A DNA stretch of 64,000 nt from Cyclobacterium sp. SYSU L10401 (GCF_010993705.1 NZ_WOFO01000003.1:1-64000); one strand, 5' to 3'. Positions 1 through 8,607 are shown, numbered from the stretch's first letter. Program-made: numbers and translations. The notes: a model not told the origin generated them from the sequence alone.

Positions 1-99
1 TCTTAAAAGAAGAATAAAAAATTTTCACTACTTTGCAGCATCTTTTAGAGTGGCACCATTTGACCGAAAACGCTGGCATGGTCCGACCGGAATACCCAG

Positions 100-633
100 C
101 TGGCACTACTAACGGATAAGGCTGATCCAAAAGCCTTTGAGGCCATCTACCAGAGGCATTTCGATGCCTTGTTTGCATTTGTGTATAAGGTCATGCAGGA
201 CAAGGCTACTGCGGAAGACCTGGTACAGAATATTTTTTTCAGCCTGTGGAAAAATGCCCGTAACTGTAAGGTGAAAGAGATCAAGCCTTACCTTTTTGGG
301 GCTGCCCGCAAGCAGATGGCAAAGGAGTTTAGGAGAAGTAAGTTTAATGCGGATCAGCACGCCTACCTCAGGCAGTTATATGTCACCCACAATACAGAGG
401 AGTACCTGGAAGCAGAAGAAACCAGGAAAAGGATCCTGACGATCATTCAGGGTCTACCCCGAAAATGCCGGCATGTTTTTGAGATGAGCAGGTTTGGCGC
501 TTTAACCAATAGGGAAATTGCCGGCAAGTTGGGCATTTCCGTGTTTACGGTCGAAAACCACATCAAGAAGGCGCTTTCCCACTTGAGGCAGGCGATAGAA
601 TTGCTCATTTTTTTTGCGTTCTGGTTCAAATAA
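100..633 (+). CDS. ECF RNA polymerase sigma factor, start unclear
   Basis: Extracytoplasmic-function sigma factor of the Bacteroidota type. Sigma region 2 is visible from about base 121 (ADPKAFEAIYQRHF, then TAEDLVQNIFFSLW) and region 4 near the end (LTNREIAGKLGISVFTVENHIKKAL, a helix-turn-helix). The open frame begins after a stop at 61-63 but has no ATG, GTG or TTG before the TTG at 169, and that TTG would cut off half of region 2. CTG at 73 or 100 are in frame. An ATG at 78 lies one frame off and would join this frame with a single indel, so a frameshift is also possible. The product ends in a hydrophobic tail (LLIFFAFWFK). No fecR follows, so it is an orphan here. Confidence 0.75.
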   Translation: MALLTDKADPKAFEAIYQRHFDALFAFVYKVMQDKATAEDLVQNIFFSLWKNARNCKVKEIKPYLFGAARKQMAKEFRRSKFNADQHAYLRQLYVTHNTEEYLEAEETRKRILTIIQGLPRKCRHVFEMSRFGALTNREIAGKLGISVFTVENHIKKALSHLRQAIELLIFFAFWFK

Positions 634-762
634 GCCTCCTAAAGTTCAGGTAAATATTAGAATATGCTGAACGGGCTAAACTTTCCTTTGAAATTTAGCT
701 TTAATATTTGCCGGCTTCACCTTTATGTATTTATTTTGATTTCGCTTACTTAACCAACAGAC

Positions 763-1062
763 ATGAACCATTCAGATTTTATCAATAACCTGCAAGCGCA
801 GCAGATGCCGGAAGGTTTATCTGTATATTTACAATCCTTGTGGTTGGATAAAAAAGGTGACTGGGGGCAGGCCCATGGATTAATTGATTCCATGGCTGGG
901 AAAGATGCGGCCTGGCTTCATGCTTACCTGCACCGGAAAGAAGGAGACTTGTCCAATGCAGGCTACTGGTACCGGAAAGCGGGCAAAACCCAACCCGATA
1001 ACAGCCTGGAAGAGGAATGGGATACCCTGGTACATTATTTTTTGGAAAAGGATGAAGGCTAA
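763..1062 (+). CDS. small conserved hypothetical protein, TPR-like
   Basis: A 99-residue soluble protein with no signal peptide or membrane segment. It is rich in Trp, Tyr and Ala. The segment WLHAYLHRKEGDLSNAGYWY looks like a tetratricopeptide-type helical pair (x-A-x-x-H-R-K-x-G-D-x-x-N-A-x-Y-W-Y). I do not recognise a function. It stands alone upstream of mgsA and ends about 110 bp before it. An ATATTTGC stretch at 704-711 is one base off a Bacteroidota -7 box. The start is the ATG at 763, about 130 bp after the upstream sigma gene. Confidence 0.7.
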   Translation: MNHSDFINNLQAQQMPEGLSVYLQSLWLDKKGDWGQAHGLIDSMAGKDAAWLHAYLHRKEGDLSNAGYWYRKAGKTQPDNSLEEEWDTLVHYFLEKDEG

Positions 1063-1135
1063 GCAAAAGTGGTGGATGGTGATCAGTGATCCCAACAGAT
1101 CCAATAGCCCTGGCCAATACCGAATTGTTTTTTAG

Positions 1136-1143
1136 TAACTTTG
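1136..1143 (+). promoter_or_regulatory. Bacteroidota -7 box for mgsA-pfkA
   Basis: TAACTTTG, followed by C, is a perfect match to the Bacteroidota -7 consensus TAnnTTTG. It lies 27 bp before the mgsA ATG at 1171. No clear TTG -33 box was found at the usual 17-23 bp spacing. Confidence 0.6.
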
Positions 1144-1170
1144 CAAATTACCGAATTAAAATCTACACGG

Positions 1171-1530
1171 ATGAAAATAGCATTGATTGCCCATGATGGG
1201 AAGAAAGCCGATATGGTTCATTTTCTCAGCCGCTCCAAAGAAGCTTTGGGGGGGATTTCCCTGGTAGCCACCGGTACTACAGGTATGCACATAGAAAAGT
1301 CGGGGTTTGAGGTGGAGAAATTATTATCCGGACCGATTGGCGGGGATGCCCAGATTGGGGCCATGGTGGCACAGAAGGAACTGGACATGGTAATATTTTT
1401 CAGGGATCCCCTGGGAAAACACCCCCACGAACCGGATGTACAAATGCTGATGCGCATTTGTGATGTGCACAATGTACCCCTGGCCACCAACCTGGCAGCA
1501 GCCGAATTGATGTTCAAAAATTTGAAATAA
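1171..1530 (+). CDS. mgsA: methylglyoxal synthase
   Basis: Converts dihydroxyacetone phosphate to methylglyoxal and phosphate in the cytosol, an overflow bypass of lower glycolysis. The 119-residue product covers the whole MGS-like fold: [10 protein letters not shown] at the N-terminus, the phosphate-binding [19 protein letters not shown] with the catalytic Asp, [15 protein letters not shown], and VPLATN near the end. The ATG at 1171 is preferred over an in-frame TTG at 1141, because the family begins at this MKIALIAHD and the TTG overlaps the promoter box. It is 22 bp upstream of pfkA and probably cotranscribed. It is slightly shorter than the E. coli enzyme because it lacks the C-terminal tail. 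Confidence 0.95.
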   Translation: MKIALIAHDGKKADMVHFLSRSKEALGGISLVATGTTGMHIEKSGFEVEKLLSGPIGGDAQIGAMVAQKELDMVIFFRDPLGKHPHEPDVQMLMRICDVHNVPLATNLAAAELMFKNLK

Positions 1531-1552
1531 GCGCGCATATTTACTTACAAAC

Positions 1553-2545
1553 ATGACAGATCAACCTATTAATATAAAGAAAATTGGGGTACTTACTTCC
1601 GGAGGAGATGCTCCTGGGATGAATGCCGCCATCAGGGCAGTGGTGCGGGCCGGCTTTTATTACAAGCTGGAGGTTTATGGCATCTACCGCGGTTATGAAG
1701 GGATGATCAACAACGATATCCGCAAGCTGGAAAATAAATCCATTGCGCATGTGCTGGAGAGGGGAGGGACATTTTTAAAATCGGCCCGAAGCGAAGAATT
1801 CAAAACCGTAGAAGGCAGACAAAAGGCCTACAATAACCTCAAAAGCCATGGTATAGATGCATTGGTAGTAATCGGAGGGGATGGTTCGCTTACAGGAGCC
1901 CATTTGTTTTATAAGGAGTTTGGTATACCGGCCGTGGGATTGCCCGGTACCATCGACAATGATCTATTTGGAACGGACCTGACCATCGGTTTTGACACGG
2001 CCTGTAATACGGCCATAGAGGCCATTGATAAAATCAGGGATACGGCTACTTCCCACGACCGCCTGTTTTTTGTAGAGGTGATGGGCAGGGATGCCGGCTT
2101 TATCGCCATCAATGCCGGGATTGGTAGTGCTGCTGCAGCCATATTGATACCCGAAAAGAAATTCCCGGTAGAAAAGCTGATTGACCGGCTTAAATTCAGG
2201 GAAAAAGCCAAAAAGGAGAGTAATGTGGTGATAGTGGCAGAAGGTGGAAAGAGTGGCGGCGCACAGGAAATCTCCGAGAAAGTCAAAAAAATCCTTCCTA
2301 CCTATGATATTAAGGTAACCATTTTAGGCCACCTTCAGCGGGGAGGAGCCCCTTCCTCATTTGATCGGATTTTGGCCAGTAAACTGGGTGTTTCCGCTGT
2401 AGAGGGCCTTTTGCAGGGCAAGTATGATGTGATGGCAGGGATTATCAATAATAAAATTGTTTTTACGCCCATCAAAAGGGCCATCGTAGATGATAAGCAA
2501 GTGGATGAAGAAGAATTGCGAATAGCGGGGATTTTGTCTACCTAA
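1553..2545 (+). CDS. pfkA: ATP-dependent 6-phosphofructokinase
   Basis: Phosphorylates fructose 6-phosphate to fructose 1,6-bisphosphate in glycolysis. The 330-residue length is typical of bacterial PfkA. Visible motifs are GGDAPGMNAAIR (N-terminal nucleotide loop), VIGGDGSLTGA, PGTIDND with the catalytic Asp, FDTACNTAIEAIDKIRDTA, EVMGRDAGFIA, and LGHLQRGGAPSSFDR for substrate binding. Gly rather than Asp in the GGDGS segment points to ATP rather than pyrophosphate as phosphoryl donor. It follows mgsA with a 22-bp gap, so one transcript would carry both glycolytic flux and the methylglyoxal bypass. Confidence 0.97.
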   Translation: MTDQPINIKKIGVLTSGGDAPGMNAAIRAVVRAGFYYKLEVYGIYRGYEGMINNDIRKLENKSIAHVLERGGTFLKSARSEEFKTVEGRQKAYNNLKSHGIDALVVIGGDGSLTGAHLFYKEFGIPAVGLPGTIDNDLFGTDLTIGFDTACNTAIEAIDKIRDTATSHDRLFFVEVMGRDAGFIAINAGIGSAAAAILIPEKKFPVEKLIDRLKFREKAKKESNVVIVAEGGKSGGAQEISEKVKKILPTYDIKVTILGHLQRGGAPSSFDRILASKLGVSAVEGLLQGKYDVMAGIINNKIVFTPIKRAIVDDKQVDEEELRIAGILST

Positions 2546-3050
2546 AATTATTGCCTGGGTTTATTCCACCATTCAACCCAGACCATGCATTAGGAATCGT
2601 AATAGATCGTATTTCGGGTCCAAGCTACTTATATCCCGGGAGAATGGCTTTGTTAATAATAAGCCTCATTTCCGGGATCTTTTTGACGGCGTTGGAACAG
2701 TCCTGATTTCTTATAATTTTCAAGGTGGATTAGATTTAAATCATTTGAAATTATTTCTTTTCGAATCCAATTAAAAATCGAAAGCCCTTACATTTCCTCA
2801 ATTTTGGCTAAAGCCGGTATTTTTGGAAAATTATTTTTTGGAATGGGCTAAAGCCGCATTCCTATTGAAGAGGTTTTGTTCATTTACCAGCGCTTAATTT
2901 AAGGTGATTTGCCATGTCCTTCAAAACTCCTACTATTTTCTTTTTACTTGTGTTTTTGTTGGTGAAAATTTCCTTTTACTACAATTTTTAATCATATTGT
3001 AACCATTACATCAATTATCTTTTTCAATACTTCAATAAACCTATTAACTC
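2546..3050. other. gene-free gap downstream of pfkA
   Basis: About 500 bp without a convincing gene. It begins with a weak inverted repeat CTGGGTT / AACCCAG (2555-2561 and 2575-2581) that could end the pfkA transcript but has no T-run. Two GGCTAAAGCC palindromes lie at 2806-2855 (annotated separately). The rest is AT-rich leader sequence for the next gene. TGTTTTTG at about 2956 is one base off a -7 box. Confidence 0.5.
2806..2862. repeat. paired GGCTAAAGCC palindromic repeats
   Basis: GGCTAAAGCC occurs at 2806-2815 and again at 2846-2855. The second copy is extended by flanking GGAATG (2840-2845) and CATTCC (2857-2862) into a near-perfect hairpin with one bulged G. Short dispersed palindromes like this are common in Bacteroidota intergenic DNA. 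Whether they act as REP elements or RNA hairpins is unknown. Confidence 0.55.
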
Positions 3051-4517
3051 ATGAAGAAAAAAATCCAGCATTTGCAGCAAAGCCACCATGACCTGGCCAA
3101 GGAAAAGCCCTCTTTAAACAGCCCCCTTGAAACTATACCTACCGAACCTGAAAATGACCGCAGGTCTTTTTTTAAAAAAGCCGCTTTAGGTGGGCTGAGT
3201 CTCGGGGGAATGATGATGATGCCTCTGGAGGATACCCTGGCACATACGACTTCTAAAGTCAACCGCCTTTCCAATCCTTCCGATTTGAAGATTACAGACA
3301 TGCGCATTGCCCAATATGGCAATGTTCCCATTTTGAAAATATATACCAATCAGGGGATCCATGGTTTGGGAGATGTAAGGGATGGAGCAGACAAGCGCTA
3401 TGCCCTGATGCTGAAAAGCAGAATATTGGGTGAAAACCCCTGTAATGTGGAACGGATTTTTAAAAGAATCGAACAGTTTGGATGGCATGGCAGGCAGGGA
3501 GGCGGTGTCTCCGGCGTAGAAATGGCCCTCTGGGACCTGGCCGGAAAGGCCTATGGCGTCCCCCTTTACCAATTGATGGGAGGTAAATTCAGGGATAAAG
3601 TCAGGATCTATGTGGATACCCCCACCGTAAGCGATCCGGATGAGTTTGCCAATAAAATGAAGGAAAGGGTGGACTTGGGCTTTACCATGCTCAAAATGGA
3701 TATAGGCATTGGATTGATCAAAGATGAAAAAGACACCCTGACCAATAAATCTCCCTGGGGACCCATGCGGGGCTGGTCGGATCAGGATGTGATGAGTTAT
3801 ACCCAGACCCCGCATCAGTTTACCCATGTGCAGATTACCCAGAAAGGACTGGAAAGGATGGTGGAGTATGCAGCCAAGGCCAGGGCCAAGGTGGGCTATG
3901 AAATCCCCTTGGCCATCGATCATTTTGGTCATATGGGCTACAATGAAATGATCAAACTGGCAGAGGCTTTCGAACCTTATAACATCGCCTGGCTGGAAGA
4001 CCTCATTCCCTGGCAAAATACCGAACAATGGAAAAGGATTACCGAAGCCATTACCACGCCTACCCTGACGGGAGAAGATACCTATCACAAAAAGAATTTC
4101 AAGGATTTGATTGAAAACAGGGCGGTAGACCTGGTACATCCGGACCCCGGAAGTGCAGGAGGGTACCTGCAAACCAAAAAAATCGGTGATTATGCCGAGG
4201 AGTATGGCATAGGCATGGCCTTGCACCATGCCGCTTCTCCCATTACCTTTATGGGTACCATCCATGCCGCAGCAGCTACTTATAATTTCATTGGCCTGGA
4301 ACACCATTCGGTGGATAATCCCTGGTGGGAGGACCTGGTCACTGGTATAGACAAGCCCTTTGTGAAGGATGGCTATGTGGAGGTACCTGAATCTCCCGGA
4401 ATAGGTTTGGAATTGAATGAAGATGAAGTAAAGAAGCGGTTAAGGGAAGGGGAGCAGTTTTTTGCACCTACCGATGACTGGAATGAAATTCGCTCCTGGG
4501 ACAGGACCTGGAGTTGA
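3051..4517 (+). CDS. Tat-exported enolase-superfamily protein (mandelate racemase/sugar-acid dehydratase type)
   Basis: A 488-residue protein of the enolase superfamily, whose members abstract the proton alpha to a carboxylate with Mg2+ help. The likely substrate class is a sugar acid. An N-terminal extension carries a twin-arginine motif (DRRSFFKK, residues 36-43) and a hydrophobic stretch, suggesting folded export. The capping domain runs roughly 80-190, with the barrel after it. Candidate catalytic or metal residues are K215 and D217 (KMD), D290 (AIDHFGH), E316 (WLEDL), E342 (GED) and H392/H393 (LHHAASP). The gene is monocistronic with its own terminator. The His in the last motif favours the mandelate-racemase/galactonate-dehydratase subgroup. 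The exact reaction is unknown. Confidence 0.85.
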   Translation: MKKKIQHLQQSHHDLAKEKPSLNSPLETIPTEPENDRRSFFKKAALGGLSLGGMMMMPLEDTLAHTTSKVNRLSNPSDLKITDMRIAQYGNVPILKIYTNQGIHGLGDVRDGADKRYALMLKSRILGENPCNVERIFKRIEQFGWHGRQGGGVSGVEMALWDLAGKAYGVPLYQLMGGKFRDKVRIYVDTPTVSDPDEFANKMKERVDLGFTMLKMDIGIGLIKDEKDTLTNKSPWGPMRGWSDQDVMSYTQTPHQFTHVQITQKGLERMVEYAAKARAKVGYEIPLAIDHFGHMGYNEMIKLAEAFEPYNIAWLEDLIPWQNTEQWKRITEAITTPTLTGEDTYHKKNFKDLIENRAVDLVHPDPGSAGGYLQTKKIGDYAEEYGIGMALHHAASPITFMGTIHAAAATYNFIGLEHHSVDNPWWEDLVTGIDKPFVKDGYVEVPESPGIGLELNEDEVKKRLREGEQFFAPTDDWNEIRSWDRTWS

Positions 4518-4529
4518 TACAGTGCAAAG

Positions 4530-4556
4530 GCCCGGTGAACTTAACCGGGCTTTTTT
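4530..4556 (+). terminator. Rho-independent terminator after the enolase-like gene
   Basis: GCCCGGT (4530-4536) and ACCGGGC (4544-4550) form a stem directly followed by TTTTTT. It lies 12 bp after the stop at 4517. Confidence 0.85.
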
Positions 4557-4617
4557 GTTATCCAATTAATGGCTATTTTTATCCTGCAAAATATTCAGCT
4601 AAATCTATTTCGCAAAA

Positions 4618-4989
4618 ATGAGCCAATCAAAAGACATATTTTCTATCCTCCTACAACTGGCCGTTGCCGGTCTGGTCGTTATTTTTACCGCTTATCTCCT
4701 GCCCGGGATCGTAGTCGATGACTGGATTACAGGGGTGATCATTGCGGCCTTGCTGGCCTTGCTGAATATCACCATCAAGCCCATTCTGATCTTTCTGACC
4801 ATCCCCATTACCATTGTCACCCTGGGCTTGTTCTTATTGGTGATCAATGCCTTGCTGGTCCTGATTGCGGCAAGTATAGTAAGTGGATTTACCGTCGATA
4901 ATTTCTGGTGGGCCCTCCTTTTTAGCCTGGTGCTTTCTTTGGTAAATTCCATTTTGGGGATTTCCCTGGGCAGTGGATTCCGGAAATGA
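4618..4989 (+). CDS. 4-TM membrane protein, phage-holin-4 superfamily (PF04020-like)
   Basis: A 123-residue, very hydrophobic protein with four predicted membrane spans (about residues 8-30, 33-56, 60-84 and 93-115). The pattern LLNITIKPILIFLTIPITIVTLGLFLLVINALL is typical of the YvlD/holin-4 family found across non-phage bacterial chromosomes. Despite the family name nothing around it is viral. Its role is unknown. YvlD-like proteins are often linked to envelope stress. Confidence 0.85.
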   Translation: MSQSKDIFSILLQLAVAGLVVIFTAYLLPGIVVDDWITGVIIAALLALLNITIKPILIFLTIPITIVTLGLFLLVINALLVLIAASIVSGFTVDNFWWALLFSLVLSLVNSILGISLGSGFRK

Positions 4990-5022
4990 TGCCTTCAAAT
5001 AGCCGGCTTTTCTTTGGCTGCT

Positions 5023-5475
5023 TCAGGTGAAATCGGAAAGATTAACGGGTAGGGACCGGTCCTTTATTCTTTGGTAGTAGACAGGTGCCTCACCTTTTAC
5101 CTGCAGGGCATGCGGACCGGCAGGGCTTTTGGGAATGCCTACGGCAAGCAGGTATTTTTCTTCGGTTAGCAAGGGGTTGATCGGGTTTTGCTGCTGCAGC
5201 TCAAATACGTCAAATGTAACGTCAAATGGTGGCTGGCAATATTTTCTGATGGCCTCCTGAATCATAAACATTTCCTCTTCCGGATCAATACCGGTGATGG
5301 TTTTATTGTCTGAGACCCCGACAATGATGTTTCCCCCCTCCGTATTGGCAAAGGCCAGCAATGTCCGGGCAATTTTTCTTTGGCTGCTGATGCTTTGTTT
5401 GTAATCCAAATGCTGTCCTTCCGGTTTTGAAAGCAGATTTTTAAAAGCATCATTGTTTTTTTTAGGAGAAAACAT
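5023..5475 (-). CDS. AlbA_2 (Schlafen-type) domain protein
   Basis: A 150-residue protein with the AlbA_2 putative nucleic-acid-binding fold. The diagnostic block is at residues about 20-60: an acidic-hydrophobic start (EGQHLDYKQS), then ARTLLAFANTEGGNIIVGVSDN. The second half (PPFDVTFDVFELQQ, KYLLAVGIPKSPAGPHAL, APVYYQR) matches the strand-rich remainder of the domain. Only the single domain is present, without the winged-helix C-terminus of the longer ATP-binding relatives. It is convergent with the holin-like gene, with a 33-bp gap. Confidence 0.85.
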   Translation of the reverse strand: MFSPKKNNDAFKNLLSKPEGQHLDYKQSISSQRKIARTLLAFANTEGGNIIVGVSDNKTITGIDPEEEMFMIQEAIRKYCQPPFDVTFDVFELQQQNPINPLLTEEKYLLAVGIPKSPAGPHALQVKGEAPVYYQRIKDRSLPVNLSDFT

Positions 5476-5822
5476 TTTTTTAAAAGGTAAAAGATTGTAA
5501 ATTATAGGAGAGTTTGTATGAGCAATATTAAATTTTTATTTAATTGTAAACAAAAACAGCCATATACGTTTCACCTACAGCTAAGTGTCAAATGAAATCG
5601 AGCATGACGGGAACGCCACACATTGGAATGATTATCCAACATGAGACCTGCCTGCCGGTAGGCAGGGATTCCACCCCGACCTTCGGTACGGGACAAGTTA
5701 TGGCCTATTAAAAAAAATTAAACACATGAAATCGACACGATTAAAATTATCATTAAACATACAGGGCAATGATTATTTTAATTGTCAAAGATTCCATCTG
5801 ACCAATAAAAAAATTATAACAG
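5476..5822. other. gap with palindromic intergenic repeats
   Basis: About 350 bp between divergent genes. The half next to 5475 is an A+T-rich leader. Near 5647-5666 there is the inverted repeat CCTGCCTGCCGGTAGGCAGG, followed at about 5677-5694 by a second imperfect hairpin (CCCGACC TTC GGT A CGGG). Both are of the dispersed GC-rich type seen again at 31.2 kb. No gene is visible. Confidence 0.5.
5647..5666. repeat. GC-rich hairpin repeat
   Basis: CCTGCCTGCCGGTAGGCAGG has complementary CCTGCC and GGCAGG ends and stands out from the surrounding AT-rich DNA. A close relative (CCTGCCTGCCGCAGGCGGG) is at 31237-31255, so it belongs to a dispersed family. Confidence 0.65.
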
Positions 5823-6386
5823 ATGAAATATCCAAATGAAGGTTTTTCCCCTGAAACCATAGCCAACTTAAAAAGAGAATTAGAGGAATCCGGTAAATCC
5901 TTTAAGATTGTACCCAGCGAGGATAATTCAGAAGAATTTGTCAATTTCTATTTTATTGGCAAATATGAGGGTAAAGATGTGATTTATGATGCCGCCTTGT
6001 ATACGCTCAGGCTTCACTATCAGAGTGAGTTGTATGAGCTGGCAGAGCATGAAGCCGCGAAAAAATTTCCGGATTTCCATGGGATATCCTATGAAGAGGA
6101 TGAGAATGGCAACCTGAAACCCTTAAAAACCGATGAGGAAGAGGTGGGTTGGTTTATCACTGAACTCATCATGGAAATGGAAGAGGAGGGAACCGTAAAA
6201 GTCCAGGAGTTTGTGGACCTGGATACCCACCATGATTTTGGAATCGGCCTGGATGCGGCCCTTAACATTGAAAGCATAGACGAAGAAACCCTCCAAAAAT
6301 TTGTAAATTCCTTTAACAACGATTCCTTACGACTGGACGACACTTTCTATACTTTCCAATCTGAGGAAGAGGAGGATGAATTCTGA
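5823..6386 (+). CDS. acidic conserved hypothetical protein
   Basis: A 187-residue soluble, strongly acidic protein ending in a run of Glu and Asp (QSEEEEDEF). No signal peptide, membrane segment or known catalytic motif is visible. The middle (FYFIGKYEGKDVIYDAALYTLRLHYQSELYELAEHEAAKKFP) predicts beta strands followed by a helix. It is 56 bp upstream of the HDAC-like gene on the same strand and could be cotranscribed. I do not recognise the family. Confidence 0.75.
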   Translation: MKYPNEGFSPETIANLKRELEESGKSFKIVPSEDNSEEFVNFYFIGKYEGKDVIYDAALYTLRLHYQSELYELAEHEAAKKFPDFHGISYEEDENGNLKPLKTDEEEVGWFITELIMEMEEEGTVKVQEFVDLDTHHDFGIGLDAALNIESIDEETLQKFVNSFNNDSLRLDDTFYTFQSEEEEDEF

Positions 6387-6442
6387 AGGTAAAATACTTT
6401 TAATTATGGCCAACATTTCCGGCATGAGCAGGTTTTGAAGCT

Positions 6443-7345
6443 ATGTTAAAAGTGGCCTGGTCTAAAATCTATGCGCATCCTTTGCCGGAGGGGCACCGCT
6501 TTCCTATGGAAAAGTACGAGCTCCTTCCCGAGCAATTGCTTTATGAAGGCACGCTGAGCTCCGAAAATTTTTTCACTCCGGAAACCGCGGAGAAGAAATG
6601 GATCCTCCAGGTCCATGAGGAGGAATATTTTGATAAACTGCTTTCTCTGGGATTAAGTGCTTCAGAAATCAGGCGCACAGGCTTTCCTTTGAGTCAGGCC
6701 CTGGTACAAAGAGAAGTACATATCATGCAGGGTTCCATGATGGCTGCCGGCTTTGCTTTGGATTTCGGGGTAGGTATGAACATTGCCGGAGGTACCCACC
6801 ATGCCTATAAAGATAAGGGAGAAGGGTTTTGCCTGCTGAATGATATTGCCATTACGGCTGCATTTCTGATCAAAGAACATGGCTTAGGCAAGGTGTTGGT
6901 GGTGGATCTGGACGTGCATCAGGGAAATGGAACCGCCAAAATTTTTGAGGACAACCCGCAGGTATTCACTTTCAGCATGCATGGGGCCCACAACTACCCC
7001 TTGCACAAGGAAATTTCTGACCTGGATGTTCCCTTGCAGGACAAGACCGATGACAGTACCTACCTGAACTTGTTGAATCATCACCTGCCGGAACTGATGG
7101 ATAAATTTGAACCTGATTTCATCATTTACCAGTCGGGGGTGGATGTGCTGGCAACAGATAAACTGGGTAGGCTTGGCATGAGTATTCAGGGCTGCAGGGA
7201 AAGGGACCGGATAGTTTTGGAAACAGCCAGGCGACACAGGGTACCTGTCATGTGTTGCATGGGGGGAGGTTATGCCAAAAAAATAAACGATATCATAGAA
7301 GCACATGCCAATACGTTCCGGCTGGCTCAGGAAATATTCTTTTAA
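6443..7345 (+). CDS. histone-deacetylase-family amidohydrolase
   Basis: A 300-residue member of the HDAC/AcuC/acetylpolyamine amidohydrolase superfamily, zinc enzymes that remove acyl groups from amines. Motifs in order are GGTHHAYKDKGEGFCLLND with the catalytic His pair H119/H120, VVDLDVHQGNGTA with zinc ligands D157 and H159, SGVDVLATDKLGRLGMS with the third ligand D234, and CMGGGYAK with the transition-state Tyr. The length and missing extra loops match the compact bacterial class. The natural substrate is unknown; acetoin-utilisation-type lysine deacetylation and acetylpolyamines are both possible. A 76-residue membrane protein follows after 25 bp. Confidence 0.93.
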   Translation: MLKVAWSKIYAHPLPEGHRFPMEKYELLPEQLLYEGTLSSENFFTPETAEKKWILQVHEEEYFDKLLSLGLSASEIRRTGFPLSQALVQREVHIMQGSMMAAGFALDFGVGMNIAGGTHHAYKDKGEGFCLLNDIAITAAFLIKEHGLGKVLVVDLDVHQGNGTAKIFEDNPQVFTFSMHGAHNYPLHKEISDLDVPLQDKTDDSTYLNLLNHHLPELMDKFEPDFIIYQSGVDVLATDKLGRLGMSIQGCRERDRIVLETARRHRVPVMCCMGGGYAKKINDIIEAHANTFRLAQEIFF

Positions 7346-7370
7346 ACCCTTTATTTTAAAAATAGAAGAG

Positions 7371-7601
7371 ATGAATGATTTGAAAAAAATGTGGCTGGCC
7401 TATGCGGTGGGAGGCTTATTGCTGCTGGGAGCAGGATTGAGTTTTTTTGGCGAGGCACTGCTTCTGAAATGGGATAATGCACCGTTTTTGGAATGGTTTC
7501 TTTGGGGGACCTTTGCGCTGATTGTTTTCAATGCGGGAATATCTCTTTTTGGACAGGCAGTCATTTACAGAATGAAACTGGAAAAACAACAAAAGCCTTA
7601 A
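7371..7601 (+). CDS. small two-TM membrane protein
   Basis: A 76-residue protein starting at the ATG of GAAGAGATGAATGAT. An in-frame ATG at 7305 would overlap the preceding gene and place a charged leader before the first membrane span, so it is disfavoured. Two hydrophobic helices (about residues 8-27 and 42-62) leave both ends charged (N: MNDLKKM; C: RMKLEKQQKP). It is of unknown function and likely cotranscribed with the HDAC-like gene. Confidence 0.7.
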   Translation: MNDLKKMWLAYAVGGLLLLGAGLSFFGEALLLKWDNAPFLEWFLWGTFALIVFNAGISLFGQAVIYRMKLEKQQKP

Positions 7602-7761
7602 AGTGAATTTTTATATCTGGAGCAAGCAGGTAGCACCAGGTTTTTTTTGAAGCCCTTCCATTTTTAATTGAAGCAGGGAAGCACCCAGGGCTAAAGGCTT
7701 TCTTTGCAGGTAATAATTGGAAAATAGCAATGAATTAGCGGATTAATTGACCCGGAAAAAA

Positions 7762-7790
7762 TTGTAAAAGCATAAGAATCCTTATATTTG
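7762..7790 (+). promoter_or_regulatory. Bacteroidota promoter (TTG-N18-TATATTTG)
   Basis: A -33 TTG at 7762-7764 and a perfect -7 box TATATTTG at 7783-7790 are 18 bp apart, inside the 17-23 bp range usual for this phylum. The box ends 26 bp before the GTG start of the OmpH-like gene. Confidence 0.8.
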
Positions 7791-7816
7791 CCCCAAATAA
7801 TTTAAAACCATAAGAA

Positions 7817-8443
7817 GTGAGAAAATTTACTACAATTATCAGCGCATTAGCAGTATTTGGATTGCTCAGCGGGGCATGCAACGCTCCGGCACCTGAGGGG
7901 GAGGTTACCAATATTGCAGATGAGGTGAATATTGCTGACCTGAAAGTGGCCTATATCATCACGGACAGTGTCATCAATAATTTTGAATATTTTAAAGAAA
8001 AATCTGCTGAAATAGCCGAAAAAGGCAAAAAGTACGAGGGAGAATTGACCAGCAGGGCCAGGGGATTTGAACAGGAAGTTCAAAATTTTCAAAGTTCGGC
8101 TTCCTCCATGACCATGAACCAAGCCAGGGCAAAGGAGGAAGAATTGGTAACCAAGGAAAGAAACCTGGTGGCCTATAGGGAAAACATCATGCAGGAATTG
8201 TCTGCCGATGAGACCAAATTGTACAATGACGTTTACGATATGATCCAGGAATACCTGAATGATTATGCCGCAGAGCATGACCTGGAGATGATTCTGTCCT
8301 ACACCAGGGGTGGAGGCGTATGGTATGCCAACAAAACCCTGGACATTACAGATTCAGTGGTCAAGGGAATCAATGAAGACTATAACAACAAAGAAGGAGA
8401 TTCAGCTGCATCCGAAAAGGAGGAGACTTCTGAGGAAGAGTAA
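7817..8443 (+). CDS. OmpH/Skp-family lipoprotein
   Basis: A 208-residue periplasmic chaperone-like protein. It starts with GTG; no ATG is near, and the promoter at 7762-7790 fixes the start. Residues 1-21 are a lipoprotein signal (LLSGAC). After a short strand (DLKVAYIITDSVI) comes the long helical-hairpin region with coiled-coil character (about 55-140), then the closing strand (LEMILSYTRGGGVWYANKTLDITDSVVKGIN), which is the OmpH/Skp signature. Family members hold unfolded outer-membrane proteins during transit. A lipid anchor is unusual compared with soluble Skp. The acidic tail is lineage-specific. A strong terminator follows. Confidence 0.88.
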   Translation: MRKFTTIISALAVFGLLSGACNAPAPEGEVTNIADEVNIADLKVAYIITDSVINNFEYFKEKSAEIAEKGKKYEGELTSRARGFEQEVQNFQSSASSMTMNQARAKEEELVTKERNLVAYRENIMQELSADETKLYNDVYDMIQEYLNDYAAEHDLEMILSYTRGGGVWYANKTLDITDSVVKGINEDYNNKEGDSAASEKEETSEEE

Positions 8444-8473
8444 GGGCAATGATCCTTTTATTTATCAAATCAG

Positions 8474-8496
8474 GCCCGGAGATCCCGGGCTTTTTT
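8474..8496 (+). terminator. Rho-independent terminator
   Basis: GCCCGG (8474-8479), a 5-nt loop, CCGGGC (8485-8490) and six T residues lie 30 bp after the OmpH-like stop codon. Confidence 0.85.
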
Positions 8497-8607
8497 GTTT
8501 TTAGTTTGAATCCGGGTAATTGGTATTCTACCTTTAGTTTACTATATTCCAAGTAAGTTATCAATTAAATTCTTTTCAGGTAAATATTTAAATTTTAACC
8601 AATCAAA

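Noticed and set aside
3186-4307. A 373-codon open frame antisense to the enolase-like gene
   Set aside because: It is a mirror of the strongly supported coding strand, has Cys/His/Gly-rich composition without domains, and shows no promoter.
4618-4989. Phage holin as a sign of a prophage
   Set aside because: The family is widespread on bacterial chromosomes, and no endolysin, capsid, terminase or integrase gene is near.
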